From positions 1-42,073 of the IMG/VR virus record IMGVR_UViG_3300035099_000081: 42,073 nt of DNA; one strand, 5' to 3'. The notes beneath the pieces are model-generated. The model had not been told where the DNA came from and ran no database searches. It saw only the letters and a program-made list of their open reading frames with translations. This document shows, in pieces, positions 31,601 through 39,229 of this stretch. The DNA comes from a virus. Position 1 is the stretch's first letter. The number at the start of each line of letters is the position of its first letter. The translations under genes and the position numbers were made by a program.

Positions 31601-33341
31601 GTGCCTCAGTAACACCATATCGCTGGGCGCCGCTAACCAGCCGACGACGTGGACTTTGAGAAGCGTAAGCATCCCGTACTTCTTGCAGCCGAACCTTGGC
31701 CTCATCAACACGCCTGGTTCGCTTGGCGATCTGCTCGAAGTAATCGCCCATGGTCGCCATCCGGCGCTCGACGTTCCCAAGCGGGGTCAGGGGCTGGGGC
31801 AGGTCAAGTTCGGCTGGCCGGGTGAACTTCTCCATGAACTTGATGTATGGGTCCTCCATCCACTTCGGCACGGGCGCAACCGTCATGTCCTGAATCGCGC
31901 CAAAGACAGGTTCTTTTGGCGTTCCTGCCTTTTTGAGGAAATCGCCCACGAGGTCGAGTCCACCCACTTCCGGCGGAGTCGCGTTCTCCGGGCCTTTTGC
32001 CTTGACGCCCTGAAGGATAGATTGAACCATGTCCTTCGGCACAGTTGGTTTCCGGCCTGCCGCCAGCGCGGCCTCCGGAGCAGCAGCCGGAGCAGCGGCC
32101 GGAGCCGCCGCAGCGGCCGGAGCCGCCGCCGGTGCCTGGGCCGCCTCCGGCGCGGGCACCGGAGCAGCGGCAGCAGGCGCTTGCCCTATCTTCGCCTCCA
32201 GTTGCGCCAGCCGCCTCTGGCCCGCGTCGTTCAGGCCGCCCTTTGTCCGCATCTCCCTTAGCCGCCAGAGTTCCGCTTCGTCCTCCGCACTTAGCCCCAT
32301 CGCCTCCGTCATTCCGTGAACCTCCGGCTGGGGCGTTTCAAGGCCGAATCCACGGGGCAGAACCCCTGTCTCGATAGCCGTCTGAGCCTTGCGCGCCACC
32401 GCCTCGCGTACAGCGACCGCCGCCTTAGCCGCGTCCTCCCCAGAGATCGCGCTCAGGCGTCCTAAGAGCCCACGGGAGAGTTTGCCGCCAAGCGGCCAGG
32501 CCGCTAGCCAGACGCCGAGTTCCGCAATAGGCTGTGCCACGTCTGAGGGGACGTGCGCTTTCTCCAAGACGGCGGCAGGTAACGCGGCAGCAACCTTCGT
32601 GGCGCGTGTGACAGGTTTGCCACGGATGTAGCCCTCCTCTTCGGCTATGCCCTCGGTCATCCAGGCTAGAAAGCCGGGTGTGATTATCGAGGGTAGCAGC
32701 GGCACAATTGCGGTTCCGGCGAGAGCCATAAGCACATCCTGCCAACCCTGGTGAAGTTCAAATGAAGCGGGGTACTGCTTCGCCACCTGGGTCAACGGCG
32801 GAACTTCGCCCGCCACCGTGCCTGGTATACTTTTCTCTAGTCGCTCTCCGAGACCCATCTGCGGTTCGGCCCTTGCCTTTTCCATAGCCTGCCAGGGTGC
32901 CGAGCCTTTAGTGAGGGACTCGCGTAACTGGGCCGCATGCGCCTGCATCCGTAGCGCAGGCGCAGCAGCTCTCTCTACGCGCTCGATTGTCGCCTGCCTA
33001 CGGGCCTCCCACCGCATCTGCGCCAGCGTATCCGCCGAAGGCATAGCGGGCGTGAGCGCGTCGCGCAGTCCTGGACGCGCGGTTTGTAGAAACTGCTGGA
33101 CCCGCGTGAGAAGGTCCCTGGGCGACATAGGGACCGGCGGAGGCGCCGCAGGGAAAGGAGAAAGCTGCGGCGCCTCTACACCGGTTGCGGAGGGAGGCGG
33201 CTGACTCGGTACGCCTGGAGCAGCGACATAGTAAGGCGGAAGTTCGACCTCCTCCTGTTGCTGAAGGGCTTTCTTACGCCGTTCCTCACGGTCATCCTCT
33301 AGGATTCGATCGACCGTAGTGACCGCGCCGATAGGACTCAT
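28596..33341 (-). CDS. 1581-aa giant virion / ejection-type protein
   Basis: The largest gene. Regions: charged N-terminus with Pro-rich linkers (1-90), helical part with amphipathic and weakly hydrophobic stretches (TAIVPLLPSIITPGFLAWM near 215), an Ala/Pro low-complexity linker at about 390-440, long helical region to about 900, then TRSQFALVSQLAN and a hydrophobic segment (NLMITLGLVGWGINRAFG) near 1150, and a helical C-terminus. It resembles large polyvalent-type or internal ejection proteins of podoviruses in size and composition. It begins in an ATGA overlap with the 84-aa gene. Probably delivered into the cell with DNA. Confidence 0.6.
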   Translation of the reverse strand: MSPIGAVTTVDRILEDDREERRKKALQQQEEVELPPYYVAAPGVPSQPPPSATGVEAPQLSPFPAAPPPVPMSPRDLLTRVQQFLQTARPGLRDALTPAMPSADTLAQMRWEARRQATIERVERAAAPALRMQAHAAQLRESLTKGSAPWQAMEKARAEPQMGLGERLEKSIPGTVAGEVPPLTQVAKQYPASFELHQGWQDVLMALAGTAIVPLLPSIITPGFLAWMTEGIAEEEGYIRGKPVTRATKVAAALPAAVLEKAHVPSDVAQPIAELGVWLAAWPLGGKLSRGLLGRLSAISGEDAAKAAVAVREAVARKAQTAIETGVLPRGFGLETPQPEVHGMTEAMGLSAEDEAELWRLREMRTKGGLNDAGQRRLAQLEAKIGQAPAAAAPVPAPEAAQAPAAAPAAAAAPAAAPAAAPEAALAAGRKPTVPKDMVQSILQGVKAKGPENATPPEVGGLDLVGDFLKKAGTPKEPVFGAIQDMTVAPVPKWMEDPYIKFMEKFTRPAELDLPQPLTPLGNVERRMATMGDYFEQIAKRTRRVDEAKVRLQEVRDAYASQSPRRRLVSGAQRYGVTEAPTEPLISRNEIIKAQRDVRVAKRQAQQAIRALDEADVRRVGDDIVEEARAMGGDETQINTIRVYFENAARIEKLDEPFLNLPPWRKRLLQLGARFAGTVPGKVGQLMENAGNLRTALSETRVSLLERWNTIQQRMEEELPGLQFTGPAKYQPVADKLGSFYLYLRPEYYRGISPELRQMMDEMDQAMYSRYATYQAIDPKAAAPLAIGERYLPRLWQDNIEFLESIRRPFGRPGVVKPRTITSLEDAILSESWPKELADMSPAELGEYAMRAVDEAISYRLFRKSVLDVYGTKLKPKAAAGLVRLQNPLFAGWWAPPDVKWQVDALFEPAPGWVRTLGKFAAPVRNMTFGFDTGLAGYNELQALATGHVAQVLGGVNRVLNLLGAGVDVWSERNVSEKMFFELHGLAHPRAEAPFRKGAGTLLKWIPGLNKIDPYLSAGIDKWTGIQYGMILGNTRDLTAEGGLVISKLLGQNLDDPKVIAGWMDFANAVSGTSRGATRLGRAEIENNLLTSSRITRSQFALVSQLANTIRPGATATQRIAAWVGITNLMITLGLVGWGINRAFGDDVDYNPLPWNKIGWKDGKLVFERNLNWATVAIRGRRYSLIPQKSLMTTLWKVGEAGVGLDPNALGRAVAQYGYSRLTPAAQPIPLIFGFGYLPNSGFWAGNMPTQQRFKSLGLPFLPILAQVALTGQEHGYRGFIEQFFGFNSYDLPAAEKEKMFLEKIAPTLSKDDQAAIAAGVVPNSVRQMSQWQAYENERQQEMLNNPRTQPYAELKQTRDEAIAALGQKYLEDKDGYSYRMGVNSARDNFVAATTNMDFDDKTVIAKYLAATYDKAVDPLTGELDPEELDHLISQWEVTASSQEFAAVRAWERASNDPLEAEYRSDRQKIEDSGWWNLRDEMWKAVRPKEYEAFASYKDYVAYLRTTLLPAISEDLDPGLRATILEVTIRADPIVRAMDALSSRASRAWLDAHPAILDLLLKWGYKVPGKADIEALTGASE

Positions 33342-33592
33342 TTCTCACCGCCGATGAGCTTGTCGATGCGGGCCATCATCTCCTTGGCACGCTCTGGGTC
33401 TTGCTGGGCAAGTTGTGGGATCAGCGGGGCCATCCGCGCCAGGTATTGCGCCTCCTCTTCCTTGGTCTGGGGTTCAGTCCCTGGGGGATAGCCGTCGGCA
33501 AGGATGTAGTCGCGCCATACCTCGACACGCTTCACAACGCGCGCCACAGCCTCCCTCATTATCTCGTTGTAAAACTCCGCTGCCTTGGCCAT
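33338..33592 (-). CDS. Small helical protein after portal
   Basis: An 84-aa helical, charged protein (EIMREAVARVVKRVEVWRDY, then DPERAKEMMARIDKLI) between portal and the giant virion gene. It starts one base after the portal stop and overlaps the next start as ATGA. The position suggests a head-assembly cofactor; no family recognised. Confidence 0.65.
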   Translation of the reverse strand: MAKAAEFYNEIMREAVARVVKRVEVWRDYILADGYPPGTEPQTKEEEAQYLARMAPLIPQLAQQDPERAKEMMARIDKLIGGEK

Positions 33593-33593
33593 C

Positions 33594-35453
33594 TCACATC
33601 ACCCGCTGGCGCAGAGGCGTCGGGGGGGCTTCCTCGGTGGTATGGAGGGCCGCCGCCGGACGCCTCGGGGCCGCCATCTCGGGCTCCGTCCCGAAGACTG
33701 TCGCCTGCATCGCTGCGATCTCGTCTGGGGATGCAGGCGGGAGACCGAGTTTCTCCCGTGCCAGGACGATGGCCGCCTGGATCGTGGGCCAGAGCATGAT
33801 CTTCGATAGCACGGAGTCCACGCGCTCGAGGTCAATCTGCATGTCCTCGGCGGCTGGGTCAACAACGCCGTACCCATCCTCCTGGAGCCTGCGGCGGCTC
33901 ACATCGCCGTCAAACCGGCCGCGCCTGAGCGACTCTCGGTTCGTCAACTGGAGGGCGGTGTTCTTGTAGCCCATGTCCACGTCGATGTCGAAGTCTTCCT
34001 CGATGTCGTCCGGCCGGACCCGTACCTGCTGCCTCTGGGGGCGTCCGAATTCATCCGTCACGACCGTCCAGATCAGCACGTCCTCTTTCAGGTAGTTCTT
34101 CACGCACCAGGCCGTCTGGCGTGCGATCTCCCTGAGCGCCTGCCGCTGGCCTTCTATGGCTGGGGCGATGCCGCCCTCGGCCTTCTCGCCGCGAAGCGCG
34201 AGCGACCATGCGGGTTCGCGTTCGCCCGCGCTGCCGCCAGTAAGGACTTCGGATGGGCCGTACCGCACGAGGTCCTGCTGGAGAAGCGCATCGTACCGGT
34301 CCATCTCAGCGACGATATCGTGGTAGCGCGGTTGGAGTTTCGTACCAGGCGGCAGTTGGTACTCGACTGGCTTGAATGGCTCTATGACAATGGTCATGGG
34401 CTTGCCGCTCTTCGGGTCGATGTATGCCTGACCGTCGACTTCCGTGACCACGTCCATGATCGGTAGCGCGCCACAGGCGGCCGCAAACTTGCGTAGGGTG
34501 CCGAAGTACGATCTCTCCTCCGCGACCTTTAGCGAGCCCTCTATGAGCGGGACGTAGCGGTCTTCGGGCTTTACCTCGTTCCTAACGATGGCCGGAGCCA
34601 GGACATACCGGCAGACGCCGAACGGGTTGGGGTACTGCCCCACGATGCGATGGCTGGCGTCTTTGCCCCTAGCGCCCACGTCCGCGATGACGTGGTAGAT
34701 CATGTCGGCGGTGCAGACTTCCGCGAACTCGACAGTCTTATGCCTTGGGTCGGCCTGGTAGTTCTCCGGCATGGCTGGGCCAAGATACCGGAGCCGACCG
34801 TCTCTGGCCTCCCATCCGTAGGTCGTGGCGATGTCGAGGACTTTCCGCTGGGATTTCTCGACGACCCGAACCACGCGGCTATCGCGTCCCTCATCCCAGG
34901 CGCAGGCGCGGATGTCCACGGCCTCGAGGATGAAGGGCGTCGGCACCCTGAGCTTGTAGGCGTCGATCTCCTTCGCCCATTTCTCGGCCGTCTGCCCGTC
35001 TCGCGAAGGCCGGTCAGCCCACACGATGTACTCCGTTCCCTTCTCCGTCTGAAGGGGCACGGTGCGAAGGTCAAGTTTGTACATTCCCGCGCCTCTGCAC
35101 ACCTGATCGGAGCCCGTCAACTGCAAGACAGGTGCTTCGAGCCAGATAATCAGTTGGCGGTTCATGTAGTGCTCGAAGCTCTGCGCGCCCTTCTGGCGTT
35201 CGCTCTCTATCGCACGCGAGTAGATGGCGTAGACGGGCTTGGCCCGCCGGAACTCCTGCATCTGGACGTTGTGCGCGTGCTGTCCCTCATAGGAGTGATG
35301 CACGGGCACAAACGCCGTCTTGTAGAGGTCCGGAAGAGGGATCGTCTGCGTGCCGTTACGAATCGCGTCGCGCTCAGCACATCTGGCCCGAAATCCCGCA
35401 AACCCCTGGTAGGTCTCGGCGATAAGGTCGCTTACTTCCTTGTCGTTGAGCAT
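33594..35453 (-). CDS. Portal protein
   Basis: A 619-aa protein. N-terminal helical region, then QMQEFRRAKPVYAIYSRAIE, a central PFGVCRYVLAPAIVRNEVKP / PLIEGSLKVAEERSYFGTLR region, and a C-terminal helical clip/stem with a disordered end. The order terminase-portal-scaffold-capsid and its 1-base overlap with large terminase (TGATG) support the call. It forms the dodecameric ring through which DNA is packaged and ejected. Confidence 0.8.
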   Translation of the reverse strand: MLNDKEVSDLIAETYQGFAGFRARCAERDAIRNGTQTIPLPDLYKTAFVPVHHSYEGQHAHNVQMQEFRRAKPVYAIYSRAIESERQKGAQSFEHYMNRQLIIWLEAPVLQLTGSDQVCRGAGMYKLDLRTVPLQTEKGTEYIVWADRPSRDGQTAEKWAKEIDAYKLRVPTPFILEAVDIRACAWDEGRDSRVVRVVEKSQRKVLDIATTYGWEARDGRLRYLGPAMPENYQADPRHKTVEFAEVCTADMIYHVIADVGARGKDASHRIVGQYPNPFGVCRYVLAPAIVRNEVKPEDRYVPLIEGSLKVAEERSYFGTLRKFAAACGALPIMDVVTEVDGQAYIDPKSGKPMTIVIEPFKPVEYQLPPGTKLQPRYHDIVAEMDRYDALLQQDLVRYGPSEVLTGGSAGEREPAWSLALRGEKAEGGIAPAIEGQRQALREIARQTAWCVKNYLKEDVLIWTVVTDEFGRPQRQQVRVRPDDIEEDFDIDVDMGYKNTALQLTNRESLRRGRFDGDVSRRRLQEDGYGVVDPAAEDMQIDLERVDSVLSKIMLWPTIQAAIVLAREKLGLPPASPDEIAAMQATVFGTEPEMAAPRRPAAALHTTEEAPPTPLRQRVM

Positions 35454-36829
35454 CAGACGGCCACTTCCTCCCGCGCGCCCCAGATAACCTTCATCGGCTG
35501 GAATGTCCGGCCCAGCGCCACCATCGCGTAGCCTGCGGCATCGGAGTGGTGGGCGTGAGGCTCCACGTCGTCATACGTGACCTGCCCACCCGGACTCGCG
35601 CCAGCTCTCCAGGACCAGGACTCGGCCTCGGCGATGAGGTTCACGCAGTCCGGTGTGTAGAACAGACCCGGCAGCCCGTCGCCCCTCACAGCGAGATAGT
35701 CCCAGATAAGCGTGATGCGGCTGTTCACAGACGGATCGGCCTTGTAGGCGGGCACCATGTTTCGCCGCAACCACTGGATTTTGGCCGGATCGTGCGGGTC
35801 ACAGGCGAACCGGATGCCGGGATACTCCTCCATAGTATTATAGCAGGCCCGCAGCAAGTCGTCGCCGGAGCAGAAGGGCTTGGAGAACTCGCCGGTGAAC
35901 CACCTGCGGCCATGCTGATCCTCCGCTGCGACCTCGATCACAGTGGGCGAACTCATGCCGAAGTCTATCCCTGCCGCGTACCGCGTGAAGACGGTATCCT
36001 GGCGCTTGTCCCTGACGTGGATAGAGGCGTCGAACATGGCGAAGATGAGGCCGCCAACCTCTATCCAGTCCCAGTAGTATTCCTGGCGGGCGAATGGGTT
36101 CTTCTCGGCCTCCTCTTTCAGCCTGGCGATCATCCGGCGGGACAGCGCGGGGTTGTCCTCCATGTTAAGGCCGAAGACAGGATAATCGCGATCCGCGCCG
36201 ATCCCAGGCTCTCCACGGGCAAGGGCCTCCTTCGCTTCTGCGACCTGCCGCCCGTACCAACGGTTAGTCCAGTGTTTCGAGGAGCCCTTGGGCGTGAAAG
36301 TGAGGATTGCTTGTTGGGGCGTGTCGGGTGCCCGCAGACGGGGCGGAAGGATCGCCACCACCATCTCCGGCATCAATGCGGCCTCGTCCGCGTGTATCCC
36401 GCCCATCGTGCCACCGTAGAGTTTTTCCGGCTCGTCCGTGGAGCGAAAGTGGAGGGTGGCCCCCGTGGTAAGCTCGATCTGCTGCTTCGTCTCGTGATAC
36501 ACCTTACCGTCAGCCGTCAGGACGATCAGGGGCTTTTTGTACTCGCGGAGCGACTGCGTGTGGAGAGCAACAAGGAACTCCTTGTACTTGGGGAGAGTCG
36601 CCATGAGCATGTGGTTGCGGTACGTCGGGGCGAGGACAAGATAGGGGGCGGGATAATTGAGCGCGTTGGCTATCGTCGCCACCGCGCCGCAGTGTGTCTT
36701 ACCCACGCCGGGCGCCCCAATGAGGGCTGGAAACTGGGGACGCTTCTCAAGGTCGGGATCGGAGCAGGCGGCCCAGAACGCCTCCTGGGCCGTGCCCTTG
36801 ATGGGCTCGAAGTCCAGGTAAACGGGCAT
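35453..36829 (-). CDS. terL: Terminase large subunit
   Basis: A 458-aa packaging ATPase/nuclease. Walker A GAPGVGKT (38-45), Walker B with acidic pair GGIHADEA (143-150), coupling segment AILTFTPKGSSKHW (174-187), and the RNase-H-like nuclease start AAGIDFGMSSP with Asp289. ATG 36829 is used; the frame extends upstream to a GTG at 36865, inside the promoter. No ribosome site: the ATG lies 3 bases after a 9-bp leader hairpin. It pumps DNA into the prohead through the portal and cuts it. Confidence 0.9.
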   Translation of the reverse strand: MPVYLDFEPIKGTAQEAFWAACSDPDLEKRPQFPALIGAPGVGKTHCGAVATIANALNYPAPYLVLAPTYRNHMLMATLPKYKEFLVALHTQSLREYKKPLIVLTADGKVYHETKQQIELTTGATLHFRSTDEPEKLYGGTMGGIHADEAALMPEMVVAILPPRLRAPDTPQQAILTFTPKGSSKHWTNRWYGRQVAEAKEALARGEPGIGADRDYPVFGLNMEDNPALSRRMIARLKEEAEKNPFARQEYYWDWIEVGGLIFAMFDASIHVRDKRQDTVFTRYAAGIDFGMSSPTVIEVAAEDQHGRRWFTGEFSKPFCSGDDLLRACYNTMEEYPGIRFACDPHDPAKIQWLRRNMVPAYKADPSVNSRITLIWDYLAVRGDGLPGLFYTPDCVNLIAEAESWSWRAGASPGGQVTYDDVEPHAHHSDAAGYAMVALGRTFQPMKVIWGAREEVAV

Positions 36830-36832
36830 AGT

Positions 36833-36892
36833 GAGGGGCGCAACACCGCGCCCCTCAGATCGCACTATATGGGGGTTTCGTCAGGGTGTCAA
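36833..36892 (-). promoter_or_regulatory. Promoter plus leader hairpin upstream of large terminase
   Basis: On the minus strand TTGACA (36892-36887), exactly 17 bases, TATAGT (36869-36864), then GCGATCT and a perfect 9-bp stem GAGGGGCGC / GCGCCCCTC with a 6-base loop (36856-36833), ending just before ATG 36829. The -35 overlaps the stop of the ribbon-helix-helix gene. It is the strongest promoter match seen in the window and is shared with the scaffold promoter. Confidence 0.75.
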
Positions 36893-37206
36893 GCTCTGTA
36901 CATCGGGCAATACTTATTGTGCTTGCCCTTTGCCCTCTCCCCTGGGCCGCAGGTACAGCTAGCGGGGGAGACCTGAGTACCCTTCCGCGAGACTGAGTAT
37001 TCGACACGGGCCTTCCTGGGGCCTATGGTTGTCGGCGTGGTGTCAATGGTCGTCGGGGTGTTGTCAACGGTCGCTGGCGTCTCAGCTGGCTCGCCATTGA
37101 TGGGGATTAGTAGGTTCTCTATGATAGCCGACAACGTGCGCCGCTCCTTGCTCGCCCGTGCCTTCAACTCCCGATATGCGATCTCGCTCACCCGTATCTG
37201 CGGCAT
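36889..37206 (-). CDS. Ribbon-helix-helix DNA-binding protein
   Basis: A 105-aa protein. The N-terminus has the Arc/MetJ/CopG form: a strand (PQIRVSEIAYRELK), then helix A ASKERRTLSAIIENLL. A Thr-rich repeat (DNTPTTIDTTPTTIG) and a Cys/Lys-rich tail (CTCGPGERAKGKHNKYC) follow. ATG 37206 has GGAGG seven bases upstream. The open frame continues upstream through the pentamer array but that is not coding. It lies between that array and the terminase promoter, so it may repress or pack DNA at either. Confidence 0.7.
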   Translation of the reverse strand: MPQIRVSEIAYRELKARASKERRTLSAIIENLLIPINGEPAETPATVDNTPTTIDTTPTTIGPRKARVEYSVSRKGTQVSPASCTCGPGERAKGKHNKYCPMYRA

Positions 37207-37210
37207 CGGT

Positions 37211-37606
37211 AACCTCCCAAGCCTGCCATGCCCTGCCTCGCCCGGCGGCGCCAAGCCGAGCCTTGCCCTGCCGAGCCTAGCCGTGACTGCCACGCCCGGC
37301 CTCGCCGCGCCTCGCCCGACTAAGCCGCACCCAACCGGGCCACGCCATGACTGCCGCGCCACGCCGCACCAAGCCATGCCCCGCCAGAACCGGCCTTGCC
37401 ATGACTGCCTCGCCCAACCGTGCCGCGCCGGGCCACGCCATGCCCAGCCGCGCCACGCCTTGACTGCCGTGCCGGGCCTAGCCTAGCCGCGCCAGGTCTG
37501 GACCAGCCTTGCCATGACTGCCACGCCCTGCCCGGCCGCGCCGCGCTTCGCCATGCCTTGCCCGGCCTGGCCCGGCCGCGCCTCACCGCGTCAGGCCCTG
37601 ACTGCC
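37211..37606. repeat. Hierarchical NNGCC pentamer array with TGACTGCC marks
   Basis: About 400 bp, with no credible gene, made of degenerate five-base units NNGCC (GGCNN on the minus strand). Six TGACTGCC marks start at 37284, 37348, 37402, 37461, 37515 and 37599. The five mark-to-mark distances are 64, 54, 59, 54 and 84, each a multiple of five minus one, so every block is 9 to 15 pentamers plus a 9-base mark. The frames 36889-37377 and 37320-37586 are translations of this array (Gly/Arg/Ala repeats), not likely proteins. Confidence 0.85.
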
Positions 37607-37607
37607 C

Positions 37608-38075
37608 CTACGCTGGCACGAGTTGCGCCGCACGCACCTGCTCGGCGGCCTGAAAGACGGCCGCTAGCTCCTCCAGTTCCTCGTAGCGATGCCGCCACGA
37701 GTCGAGTTCAGCGAGCGCCCGGCTGAGAACCTGCCTTCGCATCTCCTCGTTGGACATGGCGGTGGCGATGCTGGTGTAGTGCTGCTCACCCTCGTCCCTC
37801 ACGACAACAAAGGCCCTCGTCGAGACCTTGCTCTCCTCGTGGACCACCACGATGGCGCGGAGAAGGTACTGGGCCTGTTGCAGGCGGTACTGGACCGCCG
37901 CCTCACGGTCATCCCACTCGAAGTAACCATGAATGGGTGACCTGGACGGCGTCGCATCGTCAAGCACGATGCGGGCCGTCAAGAAGCCGTGTCGTAGCCG
38001 GAGTTTCTCCAGGTGCTCGCCCACCTTCTGGGCGTCACCAGGAACCCGGAAGCCGTCCCCCCACTTATAGACCAT
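37608..38075 (-). CDS. Conserved phage protein, possible DNA-binding
   Basis: A 155-aa protein: KVGEHLEKLRLRHGFLTAR, then SPIHGYFEWDDREAAVQYRL, an LRAIVVVHE strand, and a C-terminal helix. The FEWDD...YRLxQA pattern recurs in small phage proteins near terminases. ATG 38075 has GGAGGG five bases upstream. It overlaps the previous gene by 11 bases and ends beside the pentamer array. Biochemical role unknown. Confidence 0.65.
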   Translation of the reverse strand: MVYKWGDGFRVPGDAQKVGEHLEKLRLRHGFLTARIVLDDATPSRSPIHGYFEWDDREAAVQYRLQQAQYLLRAIVVVHEESKVSTRAFVVVRDEGEQHYTSIATAMSNEEMRRQVLSRALAELDSWRHRYEELEELAAVFQAAEQVRAAQLVPA

Positions 38076-38658
38076 CTTTACCCTCCACACGGAAACAACC
38101 GAACGTGCCGCTGAAGGAACGAGGCGCGCTGGGCCTCCACTCGCCGACGCCGCCCAGGCCCGCCGCATCCACCAGGTTGATGACCTGATCCAGCGTCACG
38201 ATGCTTGACACGTAGGTTATCGGCAGGACAGCGCGCCACTGGGGAAACCCTGGCCTGTACCGTATGTCCGCTACGCCCGTTGCAAGCCGTACCATGTCCT
38301 CGCGCATCCTCGGTTCGCCCTCGATGGGGATCAGGTCACCATCCACACGGATGGCCGTCTTGATCTGCGTCATCGGCAGACCCTTGAATAGCCTGCAGGC
38401 TCCCACTATCGCGGCTTTGAACGCCGACGCAGGCATCCCTGGGCGACCGTCCGCTAGCCGGTAGAACGCGGCCTCATAATCCGCTTCAGGGTCCTTGCCG
38501 ACCTTCTTCTGCACTGGGTTCCCCATCTGCTTGTCTAGCATCATCCGCTTGGCCTTGTCACTCCATGCATGGCTGATCAGCTCCGTGACCCCCACAATGG
38601 GAACGTCCGCACGCTCTATCCGCAGGGGCAGGACTACGACTGATTCCTCCTTTGCCAT
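38065..38658 (-). CDS. Conserved phage protein (ISH-W / FKAA type)
   Basis: A 197-aa protein with phrases typical of a widespread phage family: VPIVGVTELISHAWSDKAKR, EAAFYRLADGRPGMPASAFK, EPRMREDMVRLATGVADIRY and VGEWRPSAPRSFSGTFGCF. The fold is probably alpha/beta; the role is not established to my knowledge. ATG 38658 follows AGGAGGTG by 8 bases. The promoter at 38679-38707 precedes it. Confidence 0.7.
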   Translation of the reverse strand: MAKEESVVVLPLRIERADVPIVGVTELISHAWSDKAKRMMLDKQMGNPVQKKVGKDPEADYEAAFYRLADGRPGMPASAFKAAIVGACRLFKGLPMTQIKTAIRVDGDLIPIEGEPRMREDMVRLATGVADIRYRPGFPQWRAVLPITYVSSIVTLDQVINLVDAAGLGGVGEWRPSAPRSFSGTFGCFRVEGKDGL

Positions 38659-38678
38659 AGCGACACCTCCTGTCCCCA

Positions 38679-38707
38679 ACTGTAAACAGGAGTCGGCAGA
38701 TTGTCAA
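38679..38707 (-). promoter_or_regulatory. Sigma70-like promoter
   Basis: On the minus strand TTGACA (38707-38702), 17 bases, TACAGT (38684-38679). It is placed between the terminase-small-like gene and the next gene, about 20 bases before ATG 38658. Perfect -35, 4/6 -10. Confidence 0.6.
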
Positions 38708-38747
38708 GAGCGGTAGGCATACTGTGAACAGATGTCTGCGGGTGGTA

Positions 38748-39194
38748 TCAAGCCTTCGGCGGGTGCCCGACAACCACTCGGATCGTCTGGCCCTCCTCGT
38801 CGGTGTGGGCCTCTATCGCCACTGAGCCCTGCCCCGGCTTCCCCAAGGCGTAACTCAGTAGAGTCTTGATGGCCTCCATCCGAGTCGGCCCCGCTTGAAC
38901 ACGCCCCTGGACTATGGCGACTAATACCGCCGATGCAACCGCCGCCTTCCCTATTAGGTACCGCTGAACCCGCGTCGCCTCTAGTTCCTGAAGATTGGAG
39001 ATACAGTCCCTCAGTGCCTTGTTCCGCCTCAATTGGTAGTACAGCCAACGCTCCGATACACCCGCAACCTCGGCGGCCTTCTTCCGGTTCCCTCCCGCCG
39101 CAATCACCTTCGCAGCACGCTCTAGCTCCGGCGTTAAAACACCGTCACCAGCTTCACGCTGCAAGTCCGCAGACCTCACAGGTAGCATGTCCAT
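38748..39194 (-). CDS. Terminase small subunit-like HTH protein
   Basis: A 148-aa protein. A helix-turn-helix at about 34-60 (NRKKAAEVAGVSERWLYYQL) followed by a helical oligomerisation region and a beta-like C-terminus (SVAIEAHTDEEGQTIRVVVG). This is the common pattern of phage small terminases, which bind the pac or cos site. It is separated from large terminase by three genes and the pentamer array. ATG 39194 has no ribosome site and lies 6 bases after a -10 (39206-39201), so translation may be leaderless. Confidence 0.7.
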   Translation of the reverse strand: MDMLPVRSADLQREAGDGVLTPELERAAKVIAAGGNRKKAAEVAGVSERWLYYQLRRNKALRDCISNLQELEATRVQRYLIGKAAVASAVLVAIVQGRVQAGPTRMEAIKTLLSYALGKPGQGSVAIEAHTDEEGQTIRVVVGHPPKA

Positions 39195-39200
39195 GCCGCA

Positions 39201-39229
39201 AGTATAGGTTTTGTTTTTGGGGAGTACAA
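39201..39229 (-). promoter_or_regulatory. Candidate leaderless promoter for terminase small subunit
   Basis: On the minus strand TATACT (39206-39201) ends 6 bases before ATG 39194. A weak -35 (TTGTAC, 39229-39224) lies 17 bases upstream. Confidence 0.45.

Noticed and set aside
35546-36976. 476-aa plus-strand open frame antisense to large terminase
   Set aside because: It is a GC-driven shadow of a clear terminase gene and shows no domain or ribosome site.
37320-37586. 88-aa Gly/Arg/Ala-rich minus-strand frame
   Set aside because: It is the translation of the pentamer array; its five-residue periodicity follows from the five-base unit.
37284-37606. CRISPR-like spacing of TGACTGCC
   Set aside because: Repeats are only 8-9 bases, spacings vary from 54 to 84, and the intervals are themselves low-complexity pentamers.
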